A stretch of DNA of 64,000 bases from Bacteroidota bacterium (GCA_030147525.1 JASBVF010000020.1:1-64000), one strand, 5' to 3'; positions 19,401 to 27,636 are shown, counted from the first letter of the stretch. The notes: a model not told the origin generated them from the letters alone. Program-made: numbers and translations.

Positions 19401-20679
19401 TGAGGCAATATTGCCCGGGTTGGTTTACTGTAACCGTTACCTGATTGGACGGCCCCACAATACCGGGACCAGACCATGAGAAGGTGGTGTTTCCACCGGG
19501 AACAAGAGCGTAAGTTGAATTTATCGCATTCAGTACGACTGTAGCGTTCGACCCACAACCCAAAACGGCCGGAGGATCGATATTCGCCTGCGGATCAAAA
19601 ATCGCAAGGTCAACGATGACCGTACTGTCACAGCCCTGCCAGTTGTCACATGTTTCATTGATAAATCCGGAGGCGAAGTAAGGAGTACCACAAACCATGT
19701 AGGTATAGGGTGCACAAAAAGTTTGTTGCCCAAGGTTATTGGTGATGGGGGGAATGCTGGTTACGTGACAAATGATGGTACTGTCACAGCCCTGCCAGTT
19801 TGGTATTGAAACCGGTGTTCCGGAAGCCGGCGTCGGTCCGCAGAACAACTGTCCCGCACACGGAACACAATCACCAATACAGATATTGTAATATTGATGC
19901 TGTGGCGGAATATTTTGCGAAGTAACTGTGATACAGGTCGCATTCGGGTTCGTTTCACAAGGGTTCGATGCAGTTACACAAATCTGTGCCGAACCTACGT
20001 TATTCCAGTTTACAGTAATATTCCCTGCAGGGTTAGGGCTGACGATCGACCCCATGCTCGGAGGTGTAACAGTCCAGGTATAGGTAGCACCGTTAGGAAC
20101 AGGAACTGTGTAGTTGGAATTTGCGCCCGGACAAACCTGGGTAGGTCCGAGTATGGCAGATGGTGGCTGAGGTGGCACAGGCAAGGTTGAACCTGCTAAT
20201 ACGTTCACCTGAAAATCGCAAATATCACCAGCGCAACCATCGAACACCACGTAATATGCCTGACCAACGATAAAGTTGGCATAGGTCATGGTAAAAGTAT
20301 TCGTTGTACAGTTACATTGTGTTGCAACAGCAGGGCCGCTGCAACCACCTTCATAAATGGCACCCTGCATACCGAACTGCCCATTGGTTCCCTGGCAGTT
20401 AGAAGGTATCACCTCAATAGTAATGAGGGAGGTACCTGCAATAAATCCGAACCACTCATCATTATTCAAAACACTACCTCCGCATCCCGGAAAGGTTTGT
20501 GTAATGTTGTTGGTCCCCAAAGTTGCGCAATAACCATTCAGATCCGTGCAAAGAACGGGAGCAATAGAGCACATATCGCCGGTGGGAGGGTAACCCGGTG
20601 GCGGGCACTGCGCATTAACAAGATTCCATGTCAATGCAAGGCATGACAAAACAAGGAGTAAGCGTTGATTCATCTTCAT
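13477..20679 (-). CDS. giant modular secreted adhesin with T9SS type B (gliding-associated) C-terminal domain
   Basis: A 2400-residue protein starting with a signal peptide (MKMNQRLLLVLSCLALTWNL, then VNAQ). The body is a chain of PKD/Ig-like beta-sandwich modules rich in Thr, Asn, Gly and Pro (for example the PTVSGNQTPCQGT type). From about residue 880 to 1850 there are four copies of a ~270-residue module, each with a CDCTT-xxGxM segment followed by ISAVxGxDxG. The end (about 2310-2400) is the type B T9SS sorting domain: PNAFSPNDDGYNDYFGV, FNRWGE, GWDGRHKG, PGVFTWFAEIE. It should be exported by T9SS and anchored at the surface, like SprB-type adhesins; motility is not shown. It follows tpiA after 25 bases. 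Cysteine pairs per module suggest disulfides. Confidence 0.9.
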   Translation of the reverse strand: MKMNQRLLLVLSCLALTWNLVNAQCPPPGYPPTGDMCSIAPVLCTDLNGYCATLGTNNITQTFPGCGGSVLNNDEWFGFIAGTSLITIEVIPSNCQGTNGQFGMQGAIYEGGCSGPAVATQCNCTTNTFTMTYANFIVGQAYYVVFDGCAGDICDFQVNVLAGSTLPVPPQPPSAILGPTQVCPGANSNYTVPVPNGATYTWTVTPPSMGSIVSPNPAGNITVNWNNVGSAQICVTASNPCETNPNATCITVTSQNIPPQHQYYNICIGDCVPCAGQLFCGPTPASGTPVSIPNWQGCDSTIICHVTSIPPITNNLGQQTFCAPYTYMVCGTPYFASGFINETCDNWQGCDSTVIVDLAIFDPQANIDPPAVLGCGSNATVVLNAINSTYALVPGGNTTFSWSGPGIVGPSNQVTVTVNQPGQYCLTVTHERNGVACFDTECVTVTQNNAVPQMPTVSGNQTPCQGTTVNYTVTPNGTPAPTSYTWTTPNGEPFTQVNTTTVAVTWNNASGGQLCVTANNQCGASAPACIPITVTATPAQPVVTGPATVCANNQAQTYTVSNPQSGVTYAWTVPTGASFTGSGSSINVNFSGAAQGAGQVCVTATNSCGNSQGCFSVNVTSPPAVPTLNGPTSACTSSAPPTFSVGSPQTGVTYNWTAPTGATINGSGSSVTIDFNGASTGQVCVSATNSCGTSSQACQNVTVIQAPSGTISGSGQFCQGTTPSVPLTITLTGTGPWDVGYAINGGTPTVVNITSSPYTLTATQAGTYTLTSVNTASGCAGTFSGSGTVTQNPEPTATLSGSGDICQGSGQPAPLTITLTGTSPWTVNWTVNGNAQAPLVINSSPYTLNIGQAQAGNIQLTGVTGGNNCVGTASGSATVTVNSSPTASMINTACDPTNTTYVVTFTINNGDPATYTVEPANGTLSGNMFTSDPIPTGSGYAFNIFDGNHCDTFVVSANAVICDCTTEVGDMDQTPIEECGDGPVTGIYDNTNEVFDGNDALVFILHTGNGTSIVPPILSTSATPEVSFIPATMTYGVTYYLSAVVGDDDGAGGVDLNDGCLAVAQGTPVTFYEIPTATLSGTPAICSGTSANLTVNFTGEGPWSITYDNGTTTQTVNGITNNPYTLVVSPTTTTSYSLTAMNDVNCTGTVSGNASVTVNTAVQFSNLLVECNATSTAYTVSFTITGGDPASYTVTGVTGNIVGGVFTSDPIPTGTGYSIVVDDANGCGPKTISQSVVVCDCTTEAGDMDNATITECGDGPVSATDAAGTVLDADDILVYYLHTGASNTLGTVIATNSLPEFSYNGATMSYGTTYYISAVAGTDDGTGSIDLMDPCLSIAAGTPVVFYEVPSASISGGVEICPGESADLTIDLTGDSPWSVLINGQQITGIVGTPYTYTVSPDTTTDYVLTQVNDEFCSAPVNQTQTVTVHQPPTVSNVVVTCNSTGTGYTVCFDIIGGDPSGYAVTPANGTITGNQFCSDEIPEGQGYIFNVTDGHGCPPVVVEDPLVDCDCLTLAGDMDATPLSVCGNAMTMPNYLGGEVLDANDNLCYMLHTGNGTPIVMNSSGQFTFNSTTMTYGQQYFISAVAGNDNGNGCVAMNDPCLSIGAGQPVTFHAVPTAQLSGDASICSGQTATLTVNLTGVGPWTFTYINAAGNPVTVTANSSPHTFTVSPPATNVYSLTSLSDSNCNGTVSGNAIVSVNTPPSAVGVSSVCEPTNTTYTVSFQIVGGDAASYSVTPSGTLNGSNFTSNPIPSGTPYSFQIDDANACGPATVNGLVVCDCTTDAGMMSNTLISVCEGQGANAPNATGFALDADDVLIYVLHTNSGNSLGTVLATNSTPSFNFTPGVTAYNTQYYISAVVGNDNGSGGVSTSDPCLSVAPGTPVIFRALPTVGVTGSTSICQGETATINMAITGTGPFSVTYTQNGQSQTVQIPIAGNIPIDVAPTTTTTITLVSIQDIGTGCSNTASQSVTITVNPTVNAGTSTGDLEFCANTAQTVDLDDQLTGADPGGTWSGPQGNVPGGTVNIASLAPGTYTYTYTVNGTPPCANDSEFVTIEVAPLPVADAGQDLQLNCDISTVNLGGANTTPGLTYHWTGGVVSDSTIAAPTTSAPGTYTLTVTNAAGCSSTDVVVVAESITTPDPHISISDVSCFGRNDGFIVIDSITDGDPPYLCSFDGSPFSAQKQFTNLSPGQHTLVIIDASGCETTVNFAVGEPQEVTVEIQGNFEGNDPVVDLGDELVLTIITTPPYAQLDTVVWSNAGLDSCASCPSITVLPTDQTTFSVMVDKDGCRDTDNITVFVEKKRPVYVPNAFSPNDDGYNDYFGVFGGASVARVRSFLVFNRWGETMYQYFNFQPNDPAIGWDGRHKGEFMNPGVFTWFAEIEFTDGSVEIYQGDVTLMR

Positions 20680-20704
20680 TAATTTTCTTCTGATTTAAAA
20701 ATGG

Positions 20705-21472
20705 TCACTTGGAATCAGGGAAACTGTTAACGATGGCAACAAAATCAGCTGCTTTCAGCGATGCACCACCAATCAAACCTCCGTCCACATCGGGCTGGCT
20801 GAACAACTCCTTTGCATTATCAGGTTTGCAGCTGCCACCGTACAGAATGGTCGTAAGATCAGCAAGATTATCATTGTATTTTTTAGCGACCAGGCTTCTT
20901 ATAAATTTATGCATTTCCTGCGCCTGCTCTTTGGATGCTGTTTTTCCAGTACCGATAGCCCAGACCGGCTCATAGGCTATGACAACCTTCGACATTTGTT
21001 CTGCGCTAAGGTGAAAAAGTCCGCCTTCCAGTTGGCTGCTTACCACCGATTCCTGCTCTCCAGCCTCTCTGGATTCCAGTTTCTCGCCAACGCAGAAAAT
21101 CGGACGCAATTCGCTCGCCAGAACAGCGCCTACCTTTTTAGCCAGAAAGTCGTCTGTTTCACCGAAGTATTCTCTTCTTTCGGAGTGGCCCAGAATGACA
21201 AATTCAGCACCGACCGATTTTAACATCGGAGCCGAAATTTCACCGGTATAAGCGCCATTTGCCTCGGTGTGGCAATTTTGTGCTCCCAGTTTAAGGTTAG
21301 CGATCCCTTTTGCAAGGGTAGACATGTAGTTAAGGTGAATAAATGGGGGGCAAAGCACAGCCAATGTTCCGGATGGCCCCAGCTTTTGAATGATGGAAAT
21401 GGTCAAGTCACGCCCTTCGTCGAAGTTGTTGTTCATTTTCCAATTCCCGGCTACAATCCGTTGTCTTTTCAT
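20705..21472 (-). CDS. tpiA: triosephosphate isomerase
   Basis: A 255-residue TIM-barrel enzyme that interconverts dihydroxyacetone phosphate and glyceraldehyde-3-phosphate in glycolysis and gluconeogenesis. The start MKRQRIVAGNWKMN places the substrate-binding Asn and Lys near 10-12. The catalytic His is in ILGHSERREYFGE and the catalytic Glu in AYEPVWAIGTGKTAS. The phosphate-binding loops are YGGSCKPDN and GLIGGASLK. Length is normal. It has a well-spaced Bacteroidota promoter and lies only 25 bases upstream of the giant adhesin gene on the same strand, so the two may share a transcript. Confidence 0.97.
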   Translation of the reverse strand: MKRQRIVAGNWKMNNNFDEGRDLTISIIQKLGPSGTLAVLCPPFIHLNYMSTLAKGIANLKLGAQNCHTEANGAYTGEISAPMLKSVGAEFVILGHSERREYFGETDDFLAKKVGAVLASELRPIFCVGEKLESREAGEQESVVSSQLEGGLFHLSAEQMSKVVIAYEPVWAIGTGKTASKEQAQEMHKFIRSLVAKKYNDNLADLTTILYGGSCKPDNAKELFSQPDVDGGLIGGASLKAADFVAIVNSFPDSK

Positions 21473-21528
21473 GCAAATCTTTATTTGAGAAAATTCATTT
21501 TATTGAAAGAATATTTGAATAAGGCTGG

Positions 21529-21559
21529 CAAAAGTACTGATAAAGTTCTGATTCACAAA
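21529..21559 (-). promoter_or_regulatory. Bacteroidota-type promoter of tpiA
   Basis: On the minus strand: TTTG (complement of 21556-21559), a 19-base spacer, then TACTTTTG (complement of 21529-21536). This matches TTTG-N19-TAnnTTTG. It predicts a leader of roughly 50 bases before the tpiA ATG. Confidence 0.6.
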
Positions 21560-21981
21560 TGGACCAAGCGATCACAAAATAAATACGGCGCCGGAGCGTT
21601 CTGCGCAGCAAATCCAACACATCTGCCCGCTTTATTTAATTCCAGAATACTCACGATGAGCCAAAGATAGTACTGCTTTTCTCCAGATTTTAGAAATTTT
21701 CAAAAAGTATTCATCTGCCGACATTCTGCACTTTTATAAATTTTCAGGTTTCGTCAGTTAGTTTACATTTATTTCACAAATGCACTAAAAATTTTTGTTA
21801 ATCCTGACGAAAACTGTTTTTTATTCGATAAATGTTCTAAATTTGGCCTTGTGTTTGCAATATTTAATAGCAGAATACATTTCCAACAAAATTTTCTTCA
21901 CTTAAATCAGTAATTCTATTGGCGTAAAACTTCTACACTAAATCATCTTGAACATTTTTTAAACTAACTCCTGATTTAGTT
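21560..21981. other. gene-free divergent regulatory region
   Basis: About 420 AT-rich bases upstream of the ECF sigma factor. Two weak promoter candidates point toward it: TAAATTTG at 21838-21845 without a clear -33 box, and TTTG (21854-21857) followed after 18 bases by TACATTTC (21876-21883). No coding frame is supported. Confidence 0.4.
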
Positions 21982-22563
21982 ATGCAAGTTACGCCAATTA
22001 ACGACCAGCAACTCATTGCCCGTTATCTCGACGGGGATGAAAGATCCTTCAAGGAATTACTCGATCGCTACCAGCAAAAAATCTACACTTCCATTTACCT
22101 CTTTGTGAAGGACGACTCCCTCGCCGAAGATATCTTTCAGGAAGTTTTCATCAAGATTATCAATACCCTGCGCAGCGGTAAGTATAACCACGAAGGTAAG
22201 TTTGGCCAATGGGCCATGCGGATTTCCTACAACCTTTGCGTGGATTATTTCAGGCGGGGTAAACGCAGGCCTCACGTCCATCCAAACGAAACGTTCGATA
22301 TTTTTGACGTGCTGCATACGCACGAACCCAATGCCGAACAACTCATCATGCGGAGCCAAACCCATGACAAAATCCGGCACCTGGTGGACATGCTGCCACC
22401 TGAACAACGAGAAGTTGTCATTCTGCGGCACTACGCCGACATGAGCTTCAAAGAAATTGCAGCGCTTACAAGGGTAAGTATTAACACGGCGCTTGGAAGA
22501 ATGCGCTATGCGTTGATCAACATCCGCAAAATGGTGGCTGAAAAAGAAATCCAATTACAGTAA
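21982..22563 (+). CDS. RNA polymerase sigma-70 factor, ECF subfamily
   Basis: A 193-residue group IV sigma factor. Region 2 is seen as LAEDIFQEVFIKIIN with the aromatic, basic segment WAMRISYNLCVDYFRRGKR. Region 4 is the helix-turn-helix EQREVVILRHYADMSFKEIA followed by ALTRVSINTALGRMRYAL. There is no extra C-terminal domain and no adjacent FecR-type anti-sigma, so it is not a SusCD-coupled ECF of the FecI/FecR kind, although susD lies about 350 bases away on the other strand. It is followed by an intrinsic terminator, so it is probably monocistronic. Confidence 0.93.
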   Translation: MQVTPINDQQLIARYLDGDERSFKELLDRYQQKIYTSIYLFVKDDSLAEDIFQEVFIKIINTLRSGKYNHEGKFGQWAMRISYNLCVDYFRRGKRRPHVHPNETFDIFDVLHTHEPNAEQLIMRSQTHDKIRHLVDMLPPEQREVVILRHYADMSFKEIAALTRVSINTALGRMRYALINIRKMVAEKEIQLQ

Positions 22564-22586
22564 AAAAAAAGGACATATCCTAAACC

Positions 22587-22630
22587 AAAGGCAAAAGCAC
22601 AGGTTAACGTCCTGTCTTTTGCCTTTTTTT
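22587..22630 (+). terminator. intrinsic terminator of the ECF sigma gene
   Basis: Stem aaaggcaaaag-caggt pairs with cctg-cttttgccttt and ends in a run of seven T, 24 bases after the stop codon. The T-run is followed within 20 bases by the promoter candidate of the next gene. Confidence 0.8.
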
Positions 22631-22648
22631 GTTTTGAAATTTCCTTTT

Positions 22649-22656
22649 TACATTTG
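22649..22656 (+). promoter_or_regulatory. candidate -7 element of the PspC-domain gene
   Basis: TACATTTG matches TAnnTTTG and ends four bases before the ATG at 22661. TTTG occurs at 22628-22631, 17 bases upstream. The spacing implies a leaderless message. Confidence 0.4.
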
Positions 22657-22660
22657 TTTT

Positions 22661-22876
22661 ATGAAAACACTTAAAGATTTGATGGAGCGCTCTGCATTCG
22701 GGGTTTGCAGTTACCTTGGCGAAAAAATGGGGCTCGCCTCAGCACGGGTGAGAATGTATTTTATATACCTTTCCTTCGTCGCACTCGGTTCTCCTGTTAT
22801 CATTTACTTGTTTGTTGCATTTTGGTTGAACGTAAAACGGTACATCCGTAGCAAGCGCAACCTGCTTTGGCAGTAG
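22661..22876 (+). CDS. PspC-domain small membrane protein
   Basis: A 71-residue protein. The start at 22661 (MKTLKDLMERSAFGVCSYLG) is chosen because the 14 upstream open codons overlap the previous terminator. It has the PspC pattern: an amphipathic N-terminus ending in FGVCSYLGEKMGL, followed by one transmembrane helix (FIYLSFVALGSPVIIYLFVAF) and a basic tail (KRYIRSKR). PspC-family proteins act in envelope-stress sensing in other bacteria. No pspA is nearby, so the role here is open. Confidence 0.82.
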   Translation: MKTLKDLMERSAFGVCSYLGEKMGLASARVRMYFIYLSFVALGSPVIIYLFVAFWLNVKRYIRSKRNLLWQ

Positions 22877-22905
22877 TCACATAACCGCACTCCCCTCCGC
22901 CAATT

Positions 22906-24354
22906 TCAATAACCCGTATTCTGTACCAACGCCGGGTTCGCATCCATCTCTCGCTGTGGAATTGGAAATCTCAACTTCGGATCGTCATACCTTTTCCCCT
23001 GCACATCTTCACTTTTTAGCCGCATCAGGTCATGAAAATAATTGCCTTCAAAAGCAAGCTCCACCCTCCGCTCCCGGATAATGGCCTCCAGCACGTCATC
23101 GGTCGTTTCAAAAAATACATAATCCTTCTCTGCTTCAGGCACTACAAATCCGTTCGCCCCAACAATTCGAAGCGACCGTCCCCTTATTTTATTTAAAAGA
23201 AAAACAGCAGATTCCATGTCGCCGGTTCTGGCGAGTGCTTCTGCTCGCATCAGCATGAATTCAGCCAGCCTTGCAACGGGTGTATCCGAATCATCGGTAT
23301 ATTTCCTTACGAATGCAGTGTCAGGCGTGACGAAGGGATAGTTGGAAATGAATCCGGTATCAACCCGCAGGTCTACCACCCTGAATCCGTCCGCTTCAAT
23401 CCTGGAAAGTTGCTCAGGCGTCACGATTTTTTCATACCCTTCCGATTTTAGGTTTGGACGAACTGTTGACCCGTAGAACATGTTGCTCAAACCACCGCCC
23501 GTGATGCCGTCGCCAGGCTCGTTCAGCAATACCCAAATTGCTTCAGCGGTGCCTTTTTCCATAAAAAACTTACCGGGCGTATCCGTCAGTTTAAAAGGAG
23601 AATTTTCCACCAGTTCGAGTGTCAGCTGTTTCACGCTGTCGTAGTCTCTTTGCTGAAAAGCCACGCATGCCCGGTAAGCCAAAGCAGTAAAACGGTTAGC
23701 CCTTCCCCGCTGGCTGGCAGGTTGCAGTTTTTCGATGGCCAGATCAAGGTCCTGAATTACCTGCTGGTATACTTCGCCTATCGTTGCCCTGGAAGGAAAT
23801 CGCAAGTCCTCCTTGCTCAAAACCGGTTCCAGCACAAGCGGTACGCCGAGGCTGTCCAGGAACTGCTCTTCGTAGGGCAACGCAAACAGCCGCACCAATT
23901 CAAAATAGACCGCTCCCCGTAAAAATGCCGCTTCGCCTTCCATCCGGTCATACTCAGCCGGTGAAACTGAAGCGTCATTCCGGCGCACTTCAGGCAGGCT
24001 GGCCAGAATTTGATTGACCTGACTGATGCTCAGATATGCCTGCCTCCAAAGGTTTTCCACAAACCAACTCGTCGTTGAGATTTGCAGGTTTGCGATTTCC
24101 GGCAAACCAAACCACCCTGAACCAGTATAATCTGCGTTCCCTCCCATCAAATCCGGGAAAACAATCAGGTTACGGCCCAGCAGGTGACCGTTTTGCACAG
24201 CATCATAAGCGCCAACCAGTCCTGCCTCAATATCATCCGCAGTTCGAAAGGCCTGACCTATGGGAATAGAGCCGGTCGGCTCAGGGTCATCCAGAAAATT
24301 ACAGGCAAGCAAGCAGCAAAAAAATACTATTAGCAGGGGGTGGGCAGTTTTCAT
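22906..24354 (-). CDS. SusD/RagB-family outer-membrane nutrient-binding lipoprotein
   Basis: A 482-residue surface lipoprotein. The signal ends in the lipobox LLAC with the lipidated Cys at 18. The N-terminal SusD pattern is ADDIEAGLVGAYDAVQNG. The helical TPR-like region includes WRQAYLSISQVNQILASLPE and the family motif AAFLRGAVYFELVRLFA. The C-terminal RagB portion contains LNKIRGRS, IIRERRVELAFEGNYFHDLM and FPIPQREMDANP. It forms the lid of the SusC channel and binds the oligosaccharide or other ligand. It is translated 31 bases after susC on the same strand, the standard susC-susD order. Confidence 0.95.
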   Translation of the reverse strand: MKTAHPLLIVFFCCLLACNFLDDPEPTGSIPIGQAFRTADDIEAGLVGAYDAVQNGHLLGRNLIVFPDLMGGNADYTGSGWFGLPEIANLQISTTSWFVENLWRQAYLSISQVNQILASLPEVRRNDASVSPAEYDRMEGEAAFLRGAVYFELVRLFALPYEEQFLDSLGVPLVLEPVLSKEDLRFPSRATIGEVYQQVIQDLDLAIEKLQPASQRGRANRFTALAYRACVAFQQRDYDSVKQLTLELVENSPFKLTDTPGKFFMEKGTAEAIWVLLNEPGDGITGGGLSNMFYGSTVRPNLKSEGYEKIVTPEQLSRIEADGFRVVDLRVDTGFISNYPFVTPDTAFVRKYTDDSDTPVARLAEFMLMRAEALARTGDMESAVFLLNKIRGRSLRIVGANGFVVPEAEKDYVFFETTDDVLEAIIRERRVELAFEGNYFHDLMRLKSEDVQGKRYDDPKLRFPIPQREMDANPALVQNTGY

Positions 24355-24385
24355 ATTTTAATTTTTAAGAAGTCATTGTCGTAAG

Positions 24386-27379
24386 TCAAAATTCAAGATT
24401 CAGTCCTAATGTAAAAGTCCTCGATGCAGGCAGGTTGAGCCGGACGGTACCGACTGCTGCATTGTTTACGGCGTAAAACTCCGTATCCGGGTCAGGTCCG
24501 GGGAATTTGGTAAAAGTCAGCAGGTTTTGCGCAGCGCCAAAAACCCGGAGCCTGGCCCCTGCCCTTCCCAAATCCCGGAAGCTGTATCCGAGCATCAGAT
24601 TTTGCAGTCGCAAAAAATCCGCCCGGTGGAGGTAACGAGTGGAAGGCTGATTTCCATTGCCGGTTTCAAGTCTGGCCTGAGGCACTTTCGTGTCACGGTT
24701 TTCCGGAGTCCAGGCATTCAGCTGGCTTTTTAGCTGATTGCCGCCGGTGGCCATGTTATTTTCAAGATAAAACTGATGGTCTTCGAGGTAAATGCTGTGT
24801 CCGGTTTTGAAATGGAAAAAAGCAGTCAGGTCCCAGTTTTTAAAACCAAAGTTATGGGTCATCCCCCCGGTAAAGCCCGGCAATGACTTTCCATCGATCT
24901 GCCGGTTGGACGCAGGGGCCTGGTTGGAAAGCCTGTTGCCTTCCAAGTCATAAAATAATGCATCACCATTGGCAGGATCGACCCCGGCATATTTCACCAG
25001 ATAAAAAGTACCGATTGACTCGCCTGGCCGGTACAGCATCCTGCCCCGAAAAACGATATCGTCTTCCTTGCCATCGCCATCGTTATCTGCCAATTGCAGC
25101 ACTTCGTTTTTCAGGGTAGCTCCGTTGGCCTGAATGATCCAGGAGAAATCCCCCTGTAAAACATCGAAGCTCAGGTCGAACTCGAAGCCCTGATTGCGCA
25201 CAGCGCCAACATTTTGCGTGATGACACTGACGCCATTGGTAGCAGGCACCGGCGCATCGAGCAGCAGATCACGGGTATCTCTCACGTAATAATCCAGCGA
25301 ACCCCGCAGCCGGTTATTTAAAAAAGCAAACTCCAGCCCCACATCAAACTGCCGGCTCTTTTCCCAACTCAAATCATAATTATCAATAGAGGTAAGAATG
25401 GATCCCGGCCTTCCACCATACTCCGGAGATACGTCTACCAAACCTGCATAGGCGAAATCGCCGATGGCAGCATTGCCGGTAAGGCCGAAACTGGAGCGGA
25501 GTTTTAGAAAATCAACATGTTTGATGCTGAAAAAATCCTCCTCGCTGAGCACCCACCCCGCCGACACTGCCGGAAAAAAGCCATAACGCCGGTCAGGGCT
25601 GAAACGGGACGACCCATCGTGCCGTGCCGATAAGGTGAGCAAATATTTTTGCCGGTGGGCGTAGGTTAGTTTTGTGAAATAACCAAGAAAGGCTGCACTC
25701 GTTTTCACCCCCTCACTGTAGGCGACCTGCGCAGCTGAGTTGATGTAACGAACCTGGTCATTGGTAAAACCTTCAAACCAGACGTAGGAATAATCAAAGG
25801 CTTCCTTCGTCAGCTGCACTCCCAGCGTCGCTTCCAGCGAATGATTAGCTGTCCATTGGCTTTGCCATGTGGCCATAGAGGTCCAGTTGTAATTAAAAAC
25901 CTGTTGGTTTTGCTCCCAGCCTGTGCCGTCGGTACTTCCGAAACGATGCGCTTCGCCATGCCGTCCAAACTCTCTGATCTGACTGGCCTCCGCTCCAAAG
26001 TCTGTTTTAAAATGTAAACCCGGTGCAGGCGACCAATTCAGGTATACATTTGTCAACGCCTGAAGGGTATTGGTTTCAATCCATTGATCTTCAAGCGTTA
26101 CGCAGGGGTTACTCGTCCCCCACGATCCGCCATTGCTGGTAAAAATCCGGTCCCGGCGGCATTCCCCGTTTTCGTCGAAAGCTTCGACGTTGGGGGCAAA
26201 CCAGGTTGCAGATCCAAGCGGAGAACCGGCATATTGATTACCGGTCCGGTTGTTCACCACTTTGGATGGAGCGACGGAAAACCCGATTGTAAATTTCTCC
26301 CCGACCTTCTGATCGATGCTGGCCCGCAGGCTGTACCGCTGCATCCCGACGGTACGCATGTAGCTGTTTTCATCCCGGAAAGAACCGCCAAAATAGTAGC
26401 TGGAAGAAGGCGTTCCGCCTGAAACACCGGCGCTTGTCTCCTGCACGAATCCCCGCCGGGTGATTAAATCCTGCCAGTCTGTGGAGGGCTGGGAAACCGG
26501 ATTGACGTAGAGCAGGGAAGAATCAGCGCCTGCATTCAGCACAGACTCATTCCACAGTGAGGCATATTCCCGGCCGTTGAGCACTTCGTAGCGCTTGCTC
26601 ATTTCAGAGAAACCGGCGTAATAGCCGAGTGTCACTTTTGGTTTTTGATTAAAATTTCCTTTTTTGGTGGTGATCAAAATAACGCCGTTGGCAGCACGGG
26701 CGCCGTACAGTACAGACGCCGCTGCATCTTTCAGCACCTCCACCGAAGCGATATCGTTGGGATTGATTGTAAGGAAAGGATTGAGTCCGTATCCCATGCT
26801 CTCCGGCCCGGGATTGGAAGACAGGATGATGCCATCCACAATGATGAGCGGCTGATTGCCTGCACTGATGGAGCCCGTGCCCCGAATGCGAATGACGGCA
26901 TCGGCATCCAGCCCGCCGGAAGCATTGGTCATCACCACGCCTGACAAACGCCCCTGCAAGGCCCGTTGAAAAACAGGCACTGACACGTTTTCAAAAACTT
27001 CCTCACCTACTGAAGAAATAGCCCCCGTCAAATTCCGGCGACTGTCCATTCCGAACGCTGTGACCACCACCTCATCCAGGTATCCGGCAGATGCCTGAAA
27101 CTGGATATCGACGATGCTTCTGCCGTTCACCGGGACTTCCATCGTTTGATATCCTACAAAACGTACTTCCAACACTGCATCAGTGCCGGGCACGGTGACC
27201 GAATAGCGCCCGTTTTCATCTGTTGTTGTCCCTTTTGCAGTGTTTTTTACAAGAATAGTGGCATTCGGCAATACCAGACCGTCAGCGTTTTTAACGGTTC
27301 CTTTGATGGTGAGAGATTGAGAGAAGAGCGGGGAGAGATAGAGCAAAAACACAAGAGGGAAAAGTGAAATTGTTCTCAT
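24386..27379 (-). CDS. SusC/RagA-family TonB-linked outer-membrane transporter
   Basis: A 997-residue TonB-dependent transporter. It has a signal peptide (MRTISLFPLVFLLYLSPLFS), then a carboxypeptidase-regulatory-like domain (IKGTVKNADGLVLPNATI), the SusC box-like segment LDEVVVTAFGM, and a plug domain (IRIRGTGSISAGNQPLIIVD, then VEVLKDAAASVLYGARAANG and VILITTKKG). A 22-stranded barrel follows and ends in the aromatic residue of FTLGLNLEF. It imports oligomers delivered by the downstream SusD. It is divergent from a hybrid two-component regulator, the usual layout when the regulator controls the pair. Confidence 0.96.
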   Translation of the reverse strand: MRTISLFPLVFLLYLSPLFSQSLTIKGTVKNADGLVLPNATILVKNTAKGTTTDENGRYSVTVPGTDAVLEVRFVGYQTMEVPVNGRSIVDIQFQASAGYLDEVVVTAFGMDSRRNLTGAISSVGEEVFENVSVPVFQRALQGRLSGVVMTNASGGLDADAVIRIRGTGSISAGNQPLIIVDGIILSSNPGPESMGYGLNPFLTINPNDIASVEVLKDAAASVLYGARAANGVILITTKKGNFNQKPKVTLGYYAGFSEMSKRYEVLNGREYASLWNESVLNAGADSSLLYVNPVSQPSTDWQDLITRRGFVQETSAGVSGGTPSSSYYFGGSFRDENSYMRTVGMQRYSLRASIDQKVGEKFTIGFSVAPSKVVNNRTGNQYAGSPLGSATWFAPNVEAFDENGECRRDRIFTSNGGSWGTSNPCVTLEDQWIETNTLQALTNVYLNWSPAPGLHFKTDFGAEASQIREFGRHGEAHRFGSTDGTGWEQNQQVFNYNWTSMATWQSQWTANHSLEATLGVQLTKEAFDYSYVWFEGFTNDQVRYINSAAQVAYSEGVKTSAAFLGYFTKLTYAHRQKYLLTLSARHDGSSRFSPDRRYGFFPAVSAGWVLSEEDFFSIKHVDFLKLRSSFGLTGNAAIGDFAYAGLVDVSPEYGGRPGSILTSIDNYDLSWEKSRQFDVGLEFAFLNNRLRGSLDYYVRDTRDLLLDAPVPATNGVSVITQNVGAVRNQGFEFDLSFDVLQGDFSWIIQANGATLKNEVLQLADNDGDGKEDDIVFRGRMLYRPGESIGTFYLVKYAGVDPANGDALFYDLEGNRLSNQAPASNRQIDGKSLPGFTGGMTHNFGFKNWDLTAFFHFKTGHSIYLEDHQFYLENNMATGGNQLKSQLNAWTPENRDTKVPQARLETGNGNQPSTRYLHRADFLRLQNLMLGYSFRDLGRAGARLRVFGAAQNLLTFTKFPGPDPDTEFYAVNNAAVGTVRLNLPASRTFTLGLNLEF

Positions 27380-27636
27380 TAATTCAAGGTTTTTAATACC
27401 TGCCCATGAAGGTTCTCAAGAAGAAAAGCTCCCGCAAAATCAGGTTTAGGTTCCAAAAGGCTCTGCAGCCTGCACTTTAGCGGAAAGTGGGTATATCCGC
27501 CCTCAACCTTCATGAACACAAACATTTTTCTTTAAAAACAAAAGCAATATAATAAATCTAACAAAAAGGCGAAATTCAAAATCTAATTCTTACTATTTTA
27601 GCAAACTCAATTTTAAATTAAACCATTAAAATTATA

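Noticed and set aside
21982-24354. ECF sigma factor as the regulator of the susC-susD pair
   Set aside because: No FecR-like anti-sigma is present, the strands converge, and an HTCS lies divergent to susC, the better candidate.
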